A DNA stretch of 64,000 nt from Marinobacter nauticus (lineage in GTDB: Bacteria; Pseudomonadota; Gammaproteobacteria; Enterobacterales; Shewanellaceae). The position numbers and the translations under genes are program-made. Location of the stretch: contig NZ_JAHVJZ010000007.1 in the NCBI RefSeq assembly GCF_019801015.1, positions 124,001-188,000 on the forward strand, in the 5' to 3' direction. Shown here one piece after another: positions 60,312 through 64,000 of this stretch (position 1 is its first letter; each line of letters begins with the position of its first letter). The notes under the pieces were generated by a model. The model saw only the letters and a program-made list of their open reading frames with translations, was not told where the DNA came from and ran no database searches.

Positions 60312-60584
60312 GTGATCCCGTCTCAGCATCGCAAGTGGGCATTAAGCTTCATCGCTGGATTCAGCGCCGGATTCAGCATGGTGGGGTGCAGCAGTGATGG
60401 GCCAAACGGTGACCCCTTAGGCTGGCAGGGTGGCGGCCAGGCTGAGTGCCTGGTAGTACAGCAGCAGTGCCGCAGTGATGCCTACGTGGAGTGGGAACGG
60501 AATGATGGATCTTTCGGTTGCGCCTGCAACCAACCGAAAGATCCCGACTTGCAGGCCCAGCGACATTTGCCGGACCACCGTTGA
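60312..60584 (+). CDS. Small putative lipoprotein with four extra cysteines
   Basis: 90 residues from a GTG behind AAGGAG. The N-terminus is basic, then hydrophobic, and ends in SAGFSMVGC, a borderline lipobox. The rest is short and polar, with four cysteines (AECLVVQQQC and GCACNQ) that could form two disulfides or bind metal. I recognise no family. It ends one base before the convergent beta-barrel gene and follows the CDGSH-fusion gene by 46 bases, so it may share that transcript. Confidence 0.6.
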   Translation: MIPSQHRKWALSFIAGFSAGFSMVGCSSDGPNGDPLGWQGGGQAECLVVQQQCRSDAYVEWERNDGSFGCACNQPKDPDLQAQRHLPDHR

Positions 60585-60585
60585 G

Positions 60586-61278
60586 TTAGAACGCCATGGT
60601 CAGGTGCACACCGGCCCAATTCTGATCCGTTTCGATGCCCTCTTCGAGGCACACCTGCTTGTTGGCTTCGGTGTGTTCAGCGATCACACTAAGCGCCATC
60701 TGGTCGGTCAGCTGGTAAGCCAGTGTTGCCCCCAGGGCCCAGTGGTTATCGCCATCGTGATCCGGATTGGCGTAGCCATAATCAAAGCCAGCGATCACAT
60801 AAGGCGTCAACACCAGGCGCTGGCTCAGAGCAAATTCACGTTGTATGCCCAACTCAACAAAGCTGCCCTCAGCCTCGGTGCTGTAGACGTAGTCGATAAA
60901 GGGTTCGAACCAGCTCAGGCCACCGTAAGCCACCCCTGCCCCCAACTCGTTATCGGATTCGTCGTCCTTGAAGAACTCCAGCCGGGTGTAACCCGCATAG
61001 AAGCTGAAGTCGCCCACGTCAAAACCGTACTCAATGCCGAGGTTGAGTTCGTCGTAGTCCACGTCGGAATCAGCGGCATAGCCATAGGCCGCACTGAGGG
61101 TGACGCCGTTCTCAAACGCCGCGGCGCCACTGGCCCAGTAGATGCCGCCTTTTTCCAGGTTGTCCCGCCCTTCGGAAATGTATTTGCTGTCGTAGCCCAA
61201 ATCGACTTCAAACTCAGCGGCCGTGGCACCAAAAGCGGGAACACACAGGGCCAGGGCAATAATGGAACGCTTCATCAT
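60586..61278 (-). CDS. Outer-membrane beta-barrel protein
   Basis: 230 residues. A signal peptide (MMKRSIIALALCVPAFGATA) precedes FEVDLGYDSKYISEGRDNLEKGG. The mature protein is made of alternating beta strands with aromatic girdles and ends in a C-terminal Phe (VHLTMAF), the signature for BamA-dependent barrel insertion. About eight strands can be counted. The start resembles the uncharacterised TIGR02001 family. A Fur-like site lies 33 bases upstream of the start codon, so iron may regulate it. Confidence 0.75.
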   Translation of the reverse strand: MMKRSIIALALCVPAFGATAAEFEVDLGYDSKYISEGRDNLEKGGIYWASGAAAFENGVTLSAAYGYAADSDVDYDELNLGIEYGFDVGDFSFYAGYTRLEFFKDDESDNELGAGVAYGGLSWFEPFIDYVYSTEAEGSFVELGIQREFALSQRLVLTPYVIAGFDYGYANPDHDGDNHWALGATLAYQLTDQMALSVIAEHTEANKQVCLEEGIETDQNWAGVHLTMAF

Positions 61279-61304
61279 CAAATGCTCGCAAAGTGGAAAT
61301 TGAC

Positions 61305-61330
61305 TCAAATTGAGAATCAATCTTATTTTC
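61305..61330. promoter_or_regulatory. Possible Fur-like box upstream of the beta-barrel gene
   Basis: TGAGAATCAATCTTA (61311-61325) matches the Fur half-site pattern TGATAATNATTATCA at 10 of 14 positions and is flanked by AT-rich sequence. The match is moderate and needs experimental support. Confidence 0.35.
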
Positions 61331-61539
61331 ATTGCTGTTGTGTGGTTTGTGACCAGGATCAAGCCCCGCTAAAAGTGGGTATTTTTGGTTGAAAGAATGT
61401 GACCAACGATCGCGCCAGCGGATAACCGGGGTAAAATCTTTATCCCTTGCGACTGGATTGGCTCCGCAAAAAGTTGCGTCCTTTCTCTGTGTCCTCCGTC
61501 CTGCTAAGAATTAAATCCACTCAACCCGAAGGAGCCGCT

Positions 61540-62073
61540 GTGGAAAATCACTGGCAGCAACACCGCATTAAGCTGCAGCGCTATATCGCCCGACAGGTCA
61601 AAGACGCCGCCACGGTGGAAGACCTGCTGCAGGAGGTCTACATCAAGGCCCACACGCAGCTGCATCAACTCAAGGCTCAGGGCAGCCTCGGGGCCTGGCT
61701 GCACCGAATCGCTCATAACGTGGTGATGGACCACTACCGCCAACAAAAGCCTTTTGATGAGTTACCTGACGATATCCCCGAGTTGGCAGCCGAGCAGCCG
61801 GCGCAAGCCCACCAGGAACTGGCTCTTTGCCTTGAGCCGCTGATGGATGAATTGCCGCCGCAATATCGCGAGCCGTTGAAGATGGTGGAGTTGAAGGGGA
61901 TGAGCCAACAAGCTGTAGCGAGCGAACTGGGACTGTCTCTGTCCGGCGCTAAGAGCCGGGTTCAGCGTGCCCGAACCCAGCTTCGGGAAAAGCTGACCGC
62001 ATGCTGTGAAGTGGAGATTGAGCAGGGCAATGTCACCGAATTTCGGCCAAAAGATCCGGGGTGCCATTGCTGA
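61540..62073 (+). CDS. sigZ: ECF RNA polymerase sigma factor, SigZ type
   Basis: 177 residues from the GTG at 61540, which follows AAGGAG. Region 2 includes EDLLQEVYIKAHTQLHQL and IAHNVVMDHYRQ; region 4 is PPQYREPLKMVELKGMSQQAVASELGLSLSGAKSRVQRARTQL in segments, with the helix-turn-helix QQAVASELGLSLSGAKS. The tail after region 4 (CCEVEIEQG, then a terminal CHC) carries four cysteines and matches SigZ proteins, which lack a paired anti-sigma gene. No anti-sigma gene is adjacent here. Confidence 0.8.
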   Translation: MENHWQQHRIKLQRYIARQVKDAATVEDLLQEVYIKAHTQLHQLKAQGSLGAWLHRIAHNVVMDHYRQQKPFDELPDDIPELAAEQPAQAHQELALCLEPLMDELPPQYREPLKMVELKGMSQQAVASELGLSLSGAKSRVQRARTQLREKLTACCEVEIEQGNVTEFRPKDPGCHC

Positions 62074-62186
62074 GATGAGCCAATCGTGGGGAAAAATCGG
62101 CGTCTTTTTCAGACCGTCCTCGTCTTACAACCCGACGCCCTTTTTTCACGATGCGTTTTTCGCATCCCGGATTCGAGGTTTACCCC

Positions 62187-62903
62187 ATGATGAAAATTGT
62201 CAGCTTTACCCTCTGCCCCTTTGTGCAACGCATCACCGCACTGCTTGAAGCCAAGGGCCTGCCCTATGAGGTGGAATACATCGCCCTCAACAACAAGCCC
62301 CAGTGGTTTCTCGACATCTCACCGAACGGCCAGGTGCCGGTGCTTATCACTGAAAACGGCACCCCGCTGTTTGAATCCGATGCCATCGCCGAATACCTGG
62401 AAGAGGCGTATCCAGCGCTGCAGCCGGGCCTGAGCCCGGAGCAAAAAGCGCTGAACCGGGCCTGGAGCGCGTTGGGCAGCAAACAGTACCTGGTGCAATG
62501 TGGCGCCCAGAGCAGCAAGGACGCCGACACCCTGATCGAGCGTAACGCCAAACTGGCCACCGCTTTTGCCAAAGCCGAGAAGGCACTGGGGGCACACCCT
62601 TACTTCAACAGTGACACACTGGGTATGGTGGACATCGCCTGGTTGCCGGTACTCCACCGCGCGCACATCATTGAGCAGAAAACCGGCTACGACTTCCTGG
62701 ATGGGTTTCCGCGGGTCAAAGCCTGGCAAGCCACGTTACTCGCCGATGACCTGGCTCAGCGCAGCGTGTCGGCCGAGTTTATGGCGCGCTTCTCCGACTT
62801 TTACCTGTCCGGAAAAACGCTGCTGGGGCGCTGCCAAAAACACCTTCCGCAAGGCCAATGCTCTGCCCGCACCTTGCGTGAATCGAGCGATTGCTGCGCT
62901 TAA
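62187..62903 (+). CDS. Glutathione S-transferase-like protein
   Basis: 238 residues. The thioredoxin-fold N-terminus MMKIVSFTLCPFVQRITALL has a Cys-Pro-Phe active-site motif (CPF, as in dehydroascorbate-reductase and omega-class GSTs). PNGQVPVLI gives the cis-proline and ESDAIAEYLEE the glutathione-binding Ser. The C-terminal helical domain follows. The last 25 residues are cysteine-rich (CQKH, QGQC, then a terminal SSDCCA), an unusual addition. It lies between sigZ and gor, so a thiol-redox or glutathione role is plausible. Confidence 0.8.
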   Translation: MMKIVSFTLCPFVQRITALLEAKGLPYEVEYIALNNKPQWFLDISPNGQVPVLITENGTPLFESDAIAEYLEEAYPALQPGLSPEQKALNRAWSALGSKQYLVQCGAQSSKDADTLIERNAKLATAFAKAEKALGAHPYFNSDTLGMVDIAWLPVLHRAHIIEQKTGYDFLDGFPRVKAWQATLLADDLAQRSVSAEFMARFSDFYLSGKTLLGRCQKHLPQGQCSARTLRESSDCCA

Positions 62904-63043
62904 TGCAAGCGAAAGAAAACCGATGAACGCCCTTTCCGATAAGGGCAATCCCTTGTTTCCGGTTGAGCCAACCCCAAGATCAGGGTACAACTCCGGCAAT
63001 GCGTATTCGGCCCTCGGGGCCATTAAGGTAAAGGAAGCTTCCC

Positions 63044-64000
63044 ATGGCACAGCAATTTGACTACATCGTTATCGGCGCCGGTTCCGGCGGCATCGCATCG
63101 GCCAACCGTGCCGCCATGCGCGGTGCCAAGGTCCTGCTGATCGAGGCTCAACACCTTGGCGGCACTTGCGTTAACGTCGGCTGCGTACCGAAGAAAGTGA
63201 TGTGGTTTGGTGCCCAGGTGGCGGAAGCGATCAAGCTTTATGGCCCGGATTACGGCTTTGATACCACGCTGAACCAGTTCAGCTGGAGCAAGCTGGTGGA
63301 AAGCCGCGAAGCCTATATTGAGCGGATCCACGGTGGCTACAATCGCGGCCTGGACGCCAACGGCGTGACCCTGGTGAAAGGATTTGGCCAGTTTGTTGAT
63401 GCCAGAACCGTTGAGGTCAACGGCGAGCACTACACCGCCCCCAACATCCTGATCGCCACCGGTGGCCGTCCTACCATCCCGGCCATTCCGGGCGCCGAGC
63501 ACGGCATCGACTCCAACGGTTTCTTCGAGCTGACCGAGCAGCCCAAACGGGTCGCAGTAGTGGGTGCAGGTTACATCGCCGTAGAACTGGCTGGCGTACT
63601 GCACAGCCTGGGCAGTGAAACCCACCTGCTGGTGCGCAAGCACGCCCCGCTGCGCAACTTCGACCCGATGGTGGTCGACACCTTGGTGAAGCTGATGGAC
63701 GCCGAAGGCCCGACCCTGCACACCCACTCCATCCCCAAGGAAGTGGTGAAAGAAGCGGACGGCAGCCTCACCCTGCACCTGGAAAACGGCAACAGCGTTA
63801 ACGTAGACACTCTGATCTGGGCCATTGGCCGTGAGCCGGCGACCGACAAGATCAACATCGAAGCGGCCGGTGTGAAGGTGAATGCGCGCGGCTTTATCCC
63901 GGTGGACGAATATCAGAACACCAATGTGCCCGGCATCTACACCGTGGGTGACATTATGGAAGGCGGCATTGAGCTGACCCCGGTGGCCGTCAAGGCCGGA
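63044..64000 (+). CDS. gor: Glutathione reductase, 3' end missing
   Basis: 319 residues are visible before the window ends; E. coli Gor has 450. Reduces glutathione disulfide with NADPH and FAD. The FAD motif is IVIGAGSGGIASANRAA, the redox-active disulfide is GGTCVNVGCVPKK (residues 40-52), the NADPH-binding motif is VAVVGAGYIAVELAG, and the second FAD motif is TVGDI near the end. GTCVNVGCVPKK is the exact form found in glutathione reductases. A GGTAAAGGAAG ribosome site precedes the ATG. Confidence 0.96.
   Translation, partial: MAQQFDYIVIGAGSGGIASANRAAMRGAKVLLIEAQHLGGTCVNVGCVPKKVMWFGAQVAEAIKLYGPDYGFDTTLNQFSWSKLVESREAYIERIHGGYNRGLDANGVTLVKGFGQFVDARTVEVNGEHYTAPNILIATGGRPTIPAIPGAEHGIDSNGFFELTEQPKRVAVVGAGYIAVELAGVLHSLGSETHLLVRKHAPLRNFDPMVVDTLVKLMDAEGPTLHTHSIPKEVVKEADGSLTLHLENGNSVNVDTLIWAIGREPATDKINIEAAGVKVNARGFIPVDEYQNTNVPGIYTVGDIMEGGIELTPVAVKAG

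Noticed and set aside
1-64000. CRISPR arrays, insertion sequences, prophage or toxin-antitoxin modules
   Set aside because: I saw no spaced direct repeats, transposase or integrase motifs, phage structural genes, or paired small toxin-antitoxin genes on either strand.

Overview
The window is chromosomal DNA, about 60% GC and densely coded, from a gammaproteobacterium. Gene order fits the marine Alteromonadales, and Ferrimonas or a close relative is my best guess. The evidence is gmk-rpoZ-spoT-trmH-recG, glnA-DUF4124-glnL-glnG, rsmJ and prlC near gor, the families DUF2058, DUF2959 and DUF3014, and a periplasmic tetraheme cytochrome with a flavoprotein. The genus is inferred; there is no rRNA here to settle it. 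I see no prophage, insertion sequence, CRISPR array, rRNA or complete tRNA.

Layout. 1-4272: the end of a surface-polysaccharide operon (Kps-like transferase, exported protein, flippase, HprK-like P-loop protein) whose genes overlap by a few bases. 4254-12896: Dps, then the housekeeping block gmk, rpoZ, spoT, trmH, an acyl-CoA ligase behind a FadR-like operator, and recG. 12966-18203: DUF3014, a thioesterase, cheV, dtd, a YihY membrane protein and small envelope proteins. 18296-22245: a second carbohydrate locus in which a HAD phosphatase, a nucleotidyltransferase-kinase fusion and a nucleotidyltransferase form one overlapping minus-strand operon, with a divergent WavE-like gene. 22387-29276: typA, then the nitrogen regulon glnA, DUF4124, glnL, glnG with recognisable NtrC and sigma-54 sites. 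29306-32952: fieF and the divergent cpxP / cpxRA pair with a perfect CpxR box. 32949-47655: mixed housekeeping and envelope genes, including sseA, trmL, an orphan arylsulfate sulfotransferase, an EF-G paralogue, a P1 peptidase, DedA, NnrU, an M16 protease pair and a Sel1-repeat protein.

47968-52866 is the most distinctive region. It holds a Tat-exported fumarate-reductase-type flavoprotein, a tetraheme cytochrome c, a secreted cupin with the HxHxxxExY pattern of DMSP lyases, a TetR regulator with a C-terminal cysteine cluster, and an MFS transporter. A coherent reading is a periplasmic pathway in which a lyase releases an unsaturated acid such as acrylate, and the flavocytochrome then uses that acid as an electron acceptor. 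The substrate is inferred.

52918-64000: ferritin, acetyltransferase, rsmJ (with a hairpin that would hide its ribosome-binding site), TetR, oligopeptidase A, an unusual fusion of two CDGSH domains to a glutamate-synthase FMN domain, a beta-barrel protein, a SigZ-type ECF sigma factor, a glutathione S-transferase-like protein, and the first two thirds of glutathione reductase (gor).
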